DNA of 64,000 nucleotides from Pseudomonas purpurea (GTDB taxonomy: Bacteria > Pseudomonadota > Gammaproteobacteria > Pseudomonadales > Pseudomonadaceae): positions 4,418,001 through 4,482,000 of the forward strand of contig NZ_CP150918.1 of NCBI RefSeq assembly GCF_039908635.1, given 5' to 3'. Within the stretch, counting starts at the first letter, position 1; the number at the start of each line of letters is the position of its first letter. Positions 37,841 through 48,034 of this stretch are shown here, in pieces. The position numbers were made by a program, and so were the translations under genes. Under the pieces are notes generated by a model that was not told the origin of the DNA, searched no databases, and was given only the letters and a program-made list of their open reading frames with translations.

Positions 37841-40800
37841 ATGGAAGATCAGGCATCCCAAAGCATTACCCCACCGTCCATTGCCAAGAGTGCGTCGATT
37901 ACCACGCTCGGCAAAAGCTGGGGTGCGGTCGGTACCAGCGGCAAGGCGTCCTTCGAACTGCCTTTGCCAATTACGCCGGGGCGTGGCTTTGCTCCAGCAC
38001 TGGGGTTGAGCTACGACAGCCAGGCGGGTAATGGGCCGTTCGGTTTTGGCTGGCGTTTGAGCGTCAATGCCATTACCCGCCAGACCAGCAAGGGTGTGCC
38101 CCGCTATCTCGCCGACGATGTGATGATCGGGCCCGGTGGCGATGAATGGATGCCGGAACGGGATGACAAAGGGCAGATCCAGTCCCGCCCCGAAGACCGC
38201 TATAAGGGCGAACCCGTTGGCAAACATTCAGTGGTGCGCTACTGGCCCCGGGTCGAAGGCGCCTTCGGCCTGATCGAGCTTTGGCAATCGAGCACCAAAC
38301 TTGCCCAGCCACCGTTCTGGCTGGTGCACGGGGCCGACGGCAGTTTGCACATTTACGGCAAGACCGAGGCGACGCGACGCGCCGACCCGCAAGATGCCTT
38401 GCGGGTCGGGGCCTGGCTGCTGCTCGAAAGCATGAACGCCCATGGCGAACACATCGTCTTCGAGTACAAGCCCGACGACGCAACACCCTCTCCCGGCCAG
38501 CCTCACGACTTCAGCGCCCAGCGTTACCTGAGCCGTGTGCTGTACGGTAACGCCCAGGCCAGCGAACATTTATATGCCTGGACTCTTGAGAACCCAGCCA
38601 CGCTGGACTGGCATTTCCATCTGTTATTCGACTACGGCGAGCGGACCCTGGACTGGAGCGAGAAGCCGGTCTACGGCGAACCGTTCCCGGACCCGAGCGA
38701 CCCGACGGGTGAATGGCTCACCCGTCGTGACCCGTTCTTTACCTATGGCTACGGCTTTGAATTGAGCACCCGGCGCCTCTGTCAGCAGGTCCTGATGTTT
38801 CACCATTTTCCCAAGGAGCTGGGGCCAACGCCTGCGCTGGTCAAACGCCTGTTGCTGGAGTACCTGCCGGAACCCGCGTTCTACAGCCAACTGCAAGCGG
38901 CGCACTATCAGGCCTATGACGCCAGCGGTACGGCAGAAAACATGCCGCCCATGGAGTTCGACTACTCGCCGTTCGACCTCAATACCCAGTCAGCACCGTT
39001 TTTCCCCTTCGAACACATGCCCGGCATCCAGGATGAGCAATACCACCAGTGCGTCGACCTGTACGGCGAAGGCGTTCCGGGGTTTCTCTGCCGGTACGAC
39101 CAGAGCTGGTATTACCGCGAGCCGGTACGCGGGGCCAATGCCCCCGATGACATCAGCTACAGCCCGTGGCAGGCGCTGCCGACCATTCCCGTCGCCGATG
39201 GCAACAGAACAATCAAGCAGTCGCTCACCGACTTGACCGGTGACGGCTATCTGGACTGGATCGTCGCCCAACCCTCCATCAGCGGGTTCTACACCCTGAA
39301 CCCGGACCGCAGTTGGTCGCCGTTCAGTGAGTTCAGCTCATTTCCTTTGGAGTTCTTCAACGTCCTCGCGCAATTTGGCGACCTGACGGGGAGCGGCCTG
39401 CACTCGCTGGCGCTGATCGGTCCCAAAAGCGTGCGCCTGTATGGCAGCCTTCGCGAGGACGGTTTCGCGCCCGCACAGGACATTCCCCACCTGCCGGCCG
39501 ACGACAATCTGCCGCTGTTCAGCAACTCGCGCAGCGAACTGGTGTTTCTGGGCCACATGCTGAGCAGTGACTTGCCGGACTTGTGCCGCATCCGCCACGA
39601 CGAAATCAAATGCTGGCCAAACCTGGGCCACGGGCGTTTCGGCAAGGGTGTCGTCATGAGCGCCCTGCCCTTCGACTACGCACAGTTCGACTCAGCGCGG
39701 GTGCGAATCGCCGACCTGGACGGCTCTGGTGCCCCGGCGCTGATTTACCTCAACTCGGATCACTTCGAGATCTACCTCAATCGCGGCGGCAATCGGCTGG
39801 AGCAGGCACCGATCCGCGTAGCGTGGCCCGAGGGCATTCGCTACGACACCCTGAGCCAGGTCAGCTTCGCCGACCTGCAAGGGCTTGGGTGTGCCAGCCT
39901 GATCCTGACCGTGCCGCATATGTCGCCACGGCACTGGCGTTACGACTTTGTCGGAACAAGACCCTACGCACTGGTCGCGTCCAATAACAACATGGGCTGC
40001 TCCGCGACCGTTCGCTACCGCAGTTCGGCGCAGGAATGGCTGGACGAAAAACGCCAAGGGTCCACACCTGAAAAACCGTTGCCCAGTTACCTGCCTTTCC
40101 CTGTGCAAGTGGTCAGCCGGCAAACCCAACTCGACGAAATCACCGGCAATTGCCTGACTCAGCGCTTCACCTATTTTCAGGGCTACTACGACAGCCATGA
40201 CCGCGAGTTTCGCGGCTTCGGCCTGCTGCATCAAACCGACAGCGAAACCAGCCCCGACGCAGGCGAAACCGGTTTTACCGCACCCGCCCTGACACGCACC
40301 TGGTTCCATACGGGCCGCTTGGTGGACCTGCCTCGCGATGACTTTTACAACCGCGATGACCAGGCCCACCCGTTGGGCACTACGCTGATCTGTCGTTACC
40401 ACGCGAACGACTGTGCCGATCAAGTGTTTGAGCCCACGGATGAAGACACCCTGCACGAAATCGCCCGGAGCCTGAGCGGTTCGGTGCTACGTGTGGAAGT
40501 GTTTGCCGCTGAAGATGAGCCCGCCACGGCAGTGCCATACGCGGTGGAACAATCGCGCTACCTTGTGCGTGAACTTCGGCCCATGGCACCTCACCATCCT
40601 CACGCAATCGTCCTGCCGCTGCTGGCCGAGAAAATCAGCTACCAGTACGAACGCTTCGCCGACGACCCGCTGTGCCAACATGACGTCACCCTGCTGTGGG
40701 ATCGGTTTGGTATCCCCACCCACTCGTTCACCGTCAGTTATGCCCGGCGAAAAATCGACACCGATGAGCCCCCGTTTGAAGACGCCGATCAGGTGCAATG

Positions 40801-42374
40801 GTGGCGCGACGCGCATGATGACGCTCAACAGAGCTATTACCTGAGTGAGGCTCGCGCTGAACTCATTCACCGCGACGATGTGCAAGGCTGGCGGCTGGGT
40901 CTGCCCTGGCGTCAACGTACCAACGCACTGGTACTGCCCAAGGGATCGCTGCCTTCGGGGCTCAAGGGCCGATGAGGTGTCGTACGAGTGCTTCAGCCAG
41001 TTTCAGGCATCGGCCGAATGGAACGCCCAGCGATTGTTGAGCCAGCTATCGCGCCAGCGCTACCTGAGCACAGTCGATGGCAGCCTGCTGCCGGACGCAC
41101 ATGCACATTTCGAGGCGCTGACCGGCCCACTGGAGCTGGCCGAACTGGACAAGACCGCACTGGCGGCCTACGACAGCCTGCCGCCGCCGTTCAATATCAG
41201 GGAGGAGCTTCGAAAAATCGAATTCCACCCCATGGCACTGTTTCTCGACGATGACGAAGAGGAAGACCTGAAGGAAAACCTGTGGTCGGGGCTAAACGGT
41301 TTTACCCAGTACGCGAAGCTTGACGGTTTCTACAAAGTGCAGGCCTTCAACGCCACCGTCAGCCACGGCCTGACGCGTGTCACCTACGACGACTACCATC
41401 TGCTGACCACCGCCGTCACGTTGCCGGATGGCTGTACCACCCGCGCCGAATGCGACTACCACGCCCTGGCGCCCGAACGTGTCATCGATGCCAACGACAA
41501 TACTCAGGAGGCTCTTTACGAACCTTCCGGCCACCCCCTCGCGACCAGTTTCTTCGGCACGGAAAACGGCGCGGACATCGGTTTCAAACCCCTCAGCGAA
41601 CATCAACGCCCTGATGATCCAAGCCCAGGCGCTGCCATCGACAACCCCATCGACGCCTTGGATAAAGCCGCCAGCGTCTTGCGCAAGGATTTGCACAGTT
41701 GGATGGGTACACTCGGTGGTTCGGCGTCGCCATGCCCCGATAGTCAGGCCCAATGGATCGCCCAGGGTTACGTGCTGCCGACGCTGCATATTCGCGCCTC
41801 TGCGCGCCAACGCCTGACCCGGCTCAAGGCCAGGACCGCCGCCGAACAAACGCTGCTGGAGCTGATCCGCAGTACACCGCGTGAACCGGTGCACAGCCTG
41901 GTGCTGACCGCCGATGACTACCCTGAAGCCGAGAACGGCCAACAGATTCAGATGCAACTGACCTGCATCGACGGCTTTGGTCGCACCCTGCAAACCAAGC
42001 AATTGGTTGAACCGGGAATGGCCTACGTCGTCAACGCAAGCGGCGAACTTGAACTGGACCCGCAGACCGGCAAACCGAAGGAAAGCCACGCTGCCCTGCG
42101 CTGGCGGGTCAGCGAACGGGTCGAGTACAACAACAAGGGCCTCGCGGTGCGGGTGTATCGCCCTTACTTTGCCAATGCTTACCGCTACATCAACGACCAG
42201 TCGTTCAGCCAGTTCGGCTATCACGACCAGCAGTTTTACGATCCATTGGGCCGGCCCGTCCAGGTCATCAGCGCCAAAGGCTATGTGTCCCGCGAGAGCC
42301 ACCATCCCTGGTATCAGACCAGCGAAGACTTCAACGACACCTATGAGCCGGTCCCGGACGAGCACCTTTTATGA
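37841..42374 (+). CDS. Tc toxin TcB subunit (SpvB/TcdB-like; apparent frameshift at 40966)
   Basis: 1510 aa if one extra G in 40966-40968 is ignored; the junction then reads GLKADEVSYECFS. The N-terminal SpvB domain (SITTLGKSWGAVGTSGKASF, LGLSYDSQAGNGPFGFGWRL, residues about 20-340) is followed by FG-GAP/TcdB middle regions forming the beta-propeller that docks on TcA (LTGDGYLDWIVAQPS, FGDLTGSGLHSLALIG, IADLDGSGAPALIYLNSD), then the TcdB mid/C regions (HDREFRGFGLLHQTDSE, DPLGRPVQVISAKGYV) that build the RHS cocoon shell with TccC. AGGA lies 7 bp before the ATG at 37841. ATGA overlap with the following TccC gene couples the two. Site E operator 115 bp upstream. Taken literally the sequence would give a truncated 1044-residue protein; see findings. 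Confidence 0.9.
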
Positions 42375-45121
42375 ACCTTCAGGTGCATCGCAACACCCCG
42401 ACCCTAAAAGTCAACGACAGTCGGGGTTTGGCGGTCCGGCAAGTCGACTACTTGCGCACGGGGATCGAAACCCCAGCCCTGGCGCTGATCAGCCGACAAG
42501 TCCATGACGCCTTGGGGCGACTGATCGCGCAATGGGACCCGCGACTGTTTGGCGTGGCGCCCAAACCCAATGTATCCACGGCCTATGGGTTGTCCGGCCA
42601 TGCCGTTTGGTTCGACAGCGTCGACGCGGGGTGGCGTTTGAACCTGATCGGGGTCGCAGGACAGTCGTTGCGCCGCTGGGATGCACGCGGTTGTCACTGG
42701 CAAACCGATTACGACAACCAGTTACGGGTCGTCGCCGTTCATGAACAACCGCCCGAACAACCGCAAACCATCGTTGAGTACGTCGAGTACGCAGGTAACC
42801 TGGCCGACCCGGCCCATAACCTGCGCGGGCAGAAGATTGCACAGGACGATCCTTCCGGCTCGCTGGTTTTCCCAAGCTTCAGCCTGCTGGGTATACCGCT
42901 ACGTGAAACCCGGACCTTTCTCGATGGCATGGCCTGCACGACCTCATGGCGTTACAACGCCAAAGGGGCGGTGCTGACCCAGACCGATGCCGCTGGCCAC
43001 CGGCAGCACACAGGGTTCGACCTCGCCGGTCAGCTCAAGCACGTTTTTCTGCAACTCAAGGATGAAAGCGACCCGCAGCCCCTCTATCAGCACCTGACGT
43101 ACAACGCGTTTGGCCAACTCGACACGCAACGGGCGGGAAACGGCGTTGTCAGCACCTGGGGCCATGACCCCGCGGACGGTCGTCTGACGAGCCTGAAAGC
43201 CGGCATCCCCGGTCAGGCCTTGCGGCAAGACCTCGGCTACGTCTATGACCGAACGGGCAACGTGCTGCGCATTGAGGATCACACCCTTTCACCGGTGTTT
43301 TTTGCCAACCAACGGACCGACGGTCACCGTGACTTCATCTATGACTCGTTGTACCGGCTGACCGGCGCCAGCGGTTTCGAAGGCGAAACACCTCATCTTC
43401 AACCCGGTTTGCCCGAGCTGATCAAACCCGAGGATTGCGGTCGACGCTTCAACTACACCCAGCAATACGACTACGACCCGGGCGGCAACCTCACCCGGTT
43501 GCGCCACGTTCGCGACGGCCATTGTTACACCCGCTGCCTGCGCATCGCCCCCCACAGTAATCGTGGCCTGGCGTGGCAGACAGGCGACCCGGACCCCGAC
43601 TTTTCCAGGGGCTTCGATGCCCACGGCAATCAAGGCCTGTTACAGGCTGGCCAGCCTCTTGGCTGGAACCACCGCGATCAGTTGAACAACGTCACCCTGA
43701 TCCAGCGCGACAGCGGTGCCAGTGATGAGGAAACCTATGCCTACAGCCAGGGTGTGCGGGTCCACAAGCGGTTGATACGACAGGCGCGCGCCCTCAGCCA
43801 CATCGACGATGTTCGCTACTTGCCGGGGCTGGAGATCCGCACCCGGGACGACAGCCAGGAACTGCACGTCATTACCCTGGCAGGTGGCCATGGCAGTGTT
43901 CGTTGCCTGTACTGGGCCAAGGGCAAACCTGACGGAATCGACGCCCATCAACTGCGTTACAGCCTCGACGATCACCTGGGCTCCAGCAGCCTTGAACTGG
44001 ACCGCAACGGCGCGCTGATCAGCCGGGAGGTTTACTACCCGTTCGGCGGCAGTTGTTGGTGGGCGGCGCGCTCGGCCGTGGAAGCCGATTACAAGACCGT
44101 GCGCTACTCGGGCAAGGAAATGGATATCAGCGGGCTGTATTACTACGGGCAGCGCTACTACGCGCCGTGGTTACAGCGCTGGGTCAGCGCGGACCCGGCG
44201 GGGGATGTGGATGGGTTGAACCTGTATGCGATGGTGGGGAATAACCCGATGCTGTACGTCGACAGGAATGGAGACATAAGGCACGTCGCCGAGGCCTTGA
44301 ACACCGTAGCGCAAGGTGCAACGACTGCCGCCAACATTGCAGGGGATTTGCACAACGCGGCATCAACTTTTGATGCGCTCGTTCCAGACAACGCCTTTAC
44401 GGCTGAAGAAAACAAAGCCATGACTTTCTGGAAGTTCGCGCGCTCCAAAAGTGGCAGGGCTTCCTTTAAATGGGGCGCGGGCATCGGTCTTGCCATCGGT
44501 GGTGCGGTCGGGACTGTTTTCGGCCCGGGCTGGGGCAATCTGACGGGGAGTTTGATCGGCGCAGTGGTCGGGGGCGCAGTCGGGGTCGGTATCCGCTACT
44601 TAACCTATAAGCACAATTTCAAAGCCGGGCAATACACCGAAGCAATTCAAACAGTCTCCCGCGACGTCGCCAATGCTGCCAATGACGTGGCCAATGGCAA
44701 GGTTCCAGAGATGGTGAGCAATGCGCTGGACGAGTTGATTCCCAAGGACATCCAGTTTGCATTGAATGCGATGACACGTGCCGAGCGTCTGGATCTATCC
44801 AGGTTCGATCCGAAAGACCCCATTTACCTTGAAAAGTTGATCGCTGTGACCGAAAGAGCAGAACAAGCGGCGCGTCAGAAAGCTGATGAAATTATGGCTG
44901 ACAATGGACTTGAGGGCTTTGCCGAGCGAATCAGGGAGCTGACTGATAAGGCTGCCGCTCTGCCCGATAAAGCCTCGGAACTTATGAGTGAATCAGGCGA
45001 CTTGATTCCCGACGGCTTTCTCAACCAAGGTGCTGCGCAGACCCAAGCACTGGCGTCCGCTCTTGATCCGCGCGCCACTGTAAAACCCAGAACCCGCAGA
45101 ACGCTCGAAACCTCAGTGTGA
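42371..45121 (+). CDS. tccC: Tc toxin TccC-type effector 2 (RHS cage, glycine-zipper C-terminal domain)
   Basis: 916 aa. RHS repeats run from the start (VHDALGRLIAQWDPRLFG) to the core near residues 570-630: YKTVRYSGKEMDISGLYYYG, YAPWLQRWVSADPAGDVDG, NLYAMVGNNPMLYVDRNG, the self-cleavage region. The tail (about 285 residues) holds a hydrophobic glycine-zipper segment (WGAGIGLAIGGAVGTVFGPG, LIGAVVGGAVGVGIRYL) and then amphipathic helices (AERLDLSRFDPKDPIYLEKL). This composition suggests membrane insertion, but the domain is not recognised. Translationally coupled to TcB by a 4-bp overlap. Its RHS part is closely similar to TccC 3, while the tails are unrelated. Confidence 0.92.
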   Translation: MNLQVHRNTPTLKVNDSRGLAVRQVDYLRTGIETPALALISRQVHDALGRLIAQWDPRLFGVAPKPNVSTAYGLSGHAVWFDSVDAGWRLNLIGVAGQSLRRWDARGCHWQTDYDNQLRVVAVHEQPPEQPQTIVEYVEYAGNLADPAHNLRGQKIAQDDPSGSLVFPSFSLLGIPLRETRTFLDGMACTTSWRYNAKGAVLTQTDAAGHRQHTGFDLAGQLKHVFLQLKDESDPQPLYQHLTYNAFGQLDTQRAGNGVVSTWGHDPADGRLTSLKAGIPGQALRQDLGYVYDRTGNVLRIEDHTLSPVFFANQRTDGHRDFIYDSLYRLTGASGFEGETPHLQPGLPELIKPEDCGRRFNYTQQYDYDPGGNLTRLRHVRDGHCYTRCLRIAPHSNRGLAWQTGDPDPDFSRGFDAHGNQGLLQAGQPLGWNHRDQLNNVTLIQRDSGASDEETYAYSQGVRVHKRLIRQARALSHIDDVRYLPGLEIRTRDDSQELHVITLAGGHGSVRCLYWAKGKPDGIDAHQLRYSLDDHLGSSSLELDRNGALISREVYYPFGGSCWWAARSAVEADYKTVRYSGKEMDISGLYYYGQRYYAPWLQRWVSADPAGDVDGLNLYAMVGNNPMLYVDRNGDIRHVAEALNTVAQGATTAANIAGDLHNAASTFDALVPDNAFTAEENKAMTFWKFARSKSGRASFKWGAGIGLAIGGAVGTVFGPGWGNLTGSLIGAVVGGAVGVGIRYLTYKHNFKAGQYTEAIQTVSRDVANAANDVANGKVPEMVSNALDELIPKDIQFALNAMTRAERLDLSRFDPKDPIYLEKLIAVTERAEQAARQKADEIMADNGLEGFAERIRELTDKAAALPDKASELMSESGDLIPDGFLNQGAAQTQALASALDPRATVKPRTRRTLETSV

Positions 45122-45200
45122 AACATCACACCCACCAGGAACCCGCCCAACACGATTACCGGGCGTATTTGAATAACGCGGCCTAACCCGAGCAGTCCCG

Positions 45201-47954
45201 ATGACGCCGACCCTTGATTTGCATACCCCCACATTGCGGATCAACGACGGCCGCGGCCTGCCCGTTCGCCACGTCGCGTATTGGCGCAACGCTGCGGGTG
45301 CGACGGCACAGGCACTGCCCACCCGGCAAGTCCACGACGCCCTCGGCCGGTTGATCGAACAATGGGACCCGCGCCTGTACGGCTCTGCACCCAAACCCAA
45401 TGTGGCCAGCGTCTATCGGTTGTCCGGTACCGCGCTGCGGGTCGACAGTGTCGACGCCGGCCAGCGCCTGAGCCTGGCCGGCATTGCTCATCAGGAACTG
45501 CAACGCTGGGACGCACGCGGCACCCATTGGCAAACCGACTATGACGATCAACTGCGTATCGTCGCCGTGCACCAGCGCCCCACCGGACAAGCGCCTGACA
45601 CCCTTGAGCGCCTGACCTACGCCGATCACTCGGCCGACCCGGCGTTCAATCGACGTGGGCAACTGATCCGTCTGGTCGAGCCTTCCGGCGAGCTGAACAT
45701 CAACCGTTTCAGCCTGCACGGCCAGCGTCTCGAAGAAACGCGCACCTTTGCCGATGGCCCGGTATTCACCAGCCTCTGGCAATACAGCGCCACCGCCCGA
45801 TTACTCGTGCAAACCGATGCCGCGGGACACCGGCAAATCAGCCGATTCAATGTCGCCGGGCAGCTCAAGGCCATCAGCCTGCACCTCAAGGAGGCCAGCG
45901 CGCCGCAAAACATTGTCAGCACGCTGGAGTACAACGCCTTCAATCAAGTCGAGTCGAAAATCACCGGCAACGGTGTATTCAGCCACTGGACCTACAACCC
46001 CGCCGATGGACGCCTCAGTGCGCTTAAATCCGGCGTTGCGGGGGAAAGCCTTCAGCAGAACCTCAGCTACGTCTACGACCCCGTGGGCAATGTGCTGCAC
46101 ATCGACGACCACACCCTGCCCCCGGTGTTTTTCGCCAACCAGCGCATCGACGGCCATCGCAGCTTCATCTACGACTCCCTGTATCAACTGATCAGCGCCA
46201 GCGGTTTCGAAGGTGAAACACCTCATCTGCTGCCCGGTTTGCCTGAGCTGAACACGCCTGCAGATCCAGGCCCCCGCTTCAACTACAGCCAACATTACGA
46301 CTACGACCTGGGCGGCAACCTGATCCGGTTGCGTCATGTTCGCGACGGCCATTGCTACACCCAAAGCCTGCGCATCGCGCCCCACAGCAATCGCGGCCTG
46401 CCCTGGAAGGAAGGCGACCCCGACCCGGGGTTCGACGACGCCTTCGATGCCCATGGCAACCTGCAAGCGCTGAACAACCACCAACCGTTGCGCTGGAATA
46501 CTCAGGATCAACTGGCCGGTGTCACGCTGATCCGCCGCAAAACGGGCCTCGACGACGAGGAAACCTACGCCTACAGCCAAGGCGCCCGGGTTTTCAAACA
46601 TCAGGTGAGCCAGGCCAAAAGCGTCAGCCACAGCCGTGCTGTCCGTTACTTGCCGGGGCTGGAAATCCGCACCCTCGACGACCGCGAAGAACTGCACGTC
46701 ATCACCCTGCCCGGCAGCGTGCGTTGCCTGCACTGGGTCAAGGGCCAGCCCGTGGGTATCGACAAAACCCAACTGCGCTACAGCCTCGACGATCACCTGG
46801 GTTCCAGCAGCCTTGAACTGGGCGAACACGGCGAACGGATCAGCCACGAGGTTTACTACCCTTTCGGCGGCACGGCGTGGTGGGCGGCGCGTTCGGCGGT
46901 AGACGCGGACTACAAGACGGTTCGTTACTCAGGCAAGGAAATGGACGCCAGTGGGTTGTATTACTACGGATTGCGTTACTACGCGCCGTGGTTGCAGCGC
47001 TGGATCAATCCTGACCCTGGGGGCGATGTGGATGGGCTGAATCTGTATGCGATGGTGGGGAACAACCCCGTCACGTACCTGGACCTGGATGGGGGGATAC
47101 GGTTACAGGGTGGGGTGACGGCACAGATCAAAGCGACCTTCGCCAACGGCGACCCGGACATGCTCTTCGATTTGAAAATCCACCGTCACCTGGAAATACT
47201 AAGCCTGGTGAAACTGCGAAATCGTGACGCCGGGCAGCAGATACTCAATCACCGATCTTCCACCGAACATGCCCTTTCCACCACACGCAGAACCGGCACA
47301 CTTCTCCTCAAGTTCGGCGCAGTCGAACTGGTCTCAACCGGCGTGGGTGCAGCATTGGGTGCGCCTGGCGGGCCACCACTGATGGCAATCACTGCTGCCG
47401 CCGGATTCATCGCAGGCAAGGCAGTCAAAAAGGCAGTGGGCTATGGCGCAGAGAAAACCGGCACCAGCGCGTCAGTCAGTTTGAATACCCGACTCATGGC
47501 CCCTGACAACATCACCCGCGAAGTCTTCGCCAAGGCCTCCGGAACAGAGGCTCGATTCAATCATCTGAAACAGACACTCAACCCCACCACGGCTCATGGA
47601 CAAAAAAACCTGAAGGCCACCGGAGCACGTGCAGCTCTGGGAAGCGTTCCCCTGCTGGGCCCAGGGCTTAAGACCATCCCCAACCTCATTGAAGTCCTCC
47701 ATGAGGTCGATGAGGCGGGAACGCCACTGTCGGCGGAGCAAGTCCAGGAACTGGATAACCACCTCGTCAACCTGGCCACGACCCTGGATCGCGGGATGAC
47801 GAACCTGCAATCCCGATTTACCGAACTGGGCCGAGACGAAGCCCTTGGCTATACACCACAACGGCTTCGGGAGAAAACCAACAAGGTCATCAATCAATTG
47901 AAGGACACGCGGACCGTACTCCACTCGCGTTCCTCCCGGTTCACGGCGGTCTAG
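45201..47954 (+). CDS. tccC: Tc toxin TccC-type effector 3 (RHS cage, distinct C-terminal domain)
   Basis: 917 aa. Same RHS scaffold as TccC 2 (QVHDALGRLIEQWDPRLYG; GFEGETPHLLPGLPELN; YYAPWLQRWINPDPGGDVDG; NLYAMVGNNPVTYLDLDG). The tail from about residue 632 is unrelated to the other two: a basic helical start, a hydrophobic alanine/glycine segment (VELVSTGVGAALGAPGGPPL, AITAAAGFIAGKAVKKAVGY), then helices ending RTVLHSRSSRFTAV. The tail function is not recognised. It starts 79 bp after TccC 2, without an operator copy or terminator in between, so it is probably read from the TcB promoter. ATG at 45201 has only a weak GAG upstream. Confidence 0.92.
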   Translation: MTPTLDLHTPTLRINDGRGLPVRHVAYWRNAAGATAQALPTRQVHDALGRLIEQWDPRLYGSAPKPNVASVYRLSGTALRVDSVDAGQRLSLAGIAHQELQRWDARGTHWQTDYDDQLRIVAVHQRPTGQAPDTLERLTYADHSADPAFNRRGQLIRLVEPSGELNINRFSLHGQRLEETRTFADGPVFTSLWQYSATARLLVQTDAAGHRQISRFNVAGQLKAISLHLKEASAPQNIVSTLEYNAFNQVESKITGNGVFSHWTYNPADGRLSALKSGVAGESLQQNLSYVYDPVGNVLHIDDHTLPPVFFANQRIDGHRSFIYDSLYQLISASGFEGETPHLLPGLPELNTPADPGPRFNYSQHYDYDLGGNLIRLRHVRDGHCYTQSLRIAPHSNRGLPWKEGDPDPGFDDAFDAHGNLQALNNHQPLRWNTQDQLAGVTLIRRKTGLDDEETYAYSQGARVFKHQVSQAKSVSHSRAVRYLPGLEIRTLDDREELHVITLPGSVRCLHWVKGQPVGIDKTQLRYSLDDHLGSSSLELGEHGERISHEVYYPFGGTAWWAARSAVDADYKTVRYSGKEMDASGLYYYGLRYYAPWLQRWINPDPGGDVDGLNLYAMVGNNPVTYLDLDGGIRLQGGVTAQIKATFANGDPDMLFDLKIHRHLEILSLVKLRNRDAGQQILNHRSSTEHALSTTRRTGTLLLKFGAVELVSTGVGAALGAPGGPPLMAITAAAGFIAGKAVKKAVGYGAEKTGTSASVSLNTRLMAPDNITREVFAKASGTEARFNHLKQTLNPTTAHGQKNLKATGARAALGSVPLLGPGLKTIPNLIEVLHEVDEAGTPLSAEQVQELDNHLVNLATTLDRGMTNLQSRFTELGRDEALGYTPQRLREKTNKVINQLKDTRTVLHSRSSRFTAV

Positions 47955-48034
47955 GCAAAATCATCTCAAAGGCACGTACGCGATCCTGCTGCATGCTATG
48001 GTGCCTGCCCGAACACTCACCTGTTTTCTACAGC

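Noticed and set aside
35837..38227. 796-codon ORF antisense to fumarase and the start of TcB
   Set aside because: Composition artefact of high-GC genes; it mirrors fumarase, has no ribosome site or family features, and crosses a terminator and an operator.
37841..42374. TcB as two separate genes (1044 and 509 codons)
   Set aside because: The second frame begins inside the first, and removing one G gives a continuous TcB of normal length.
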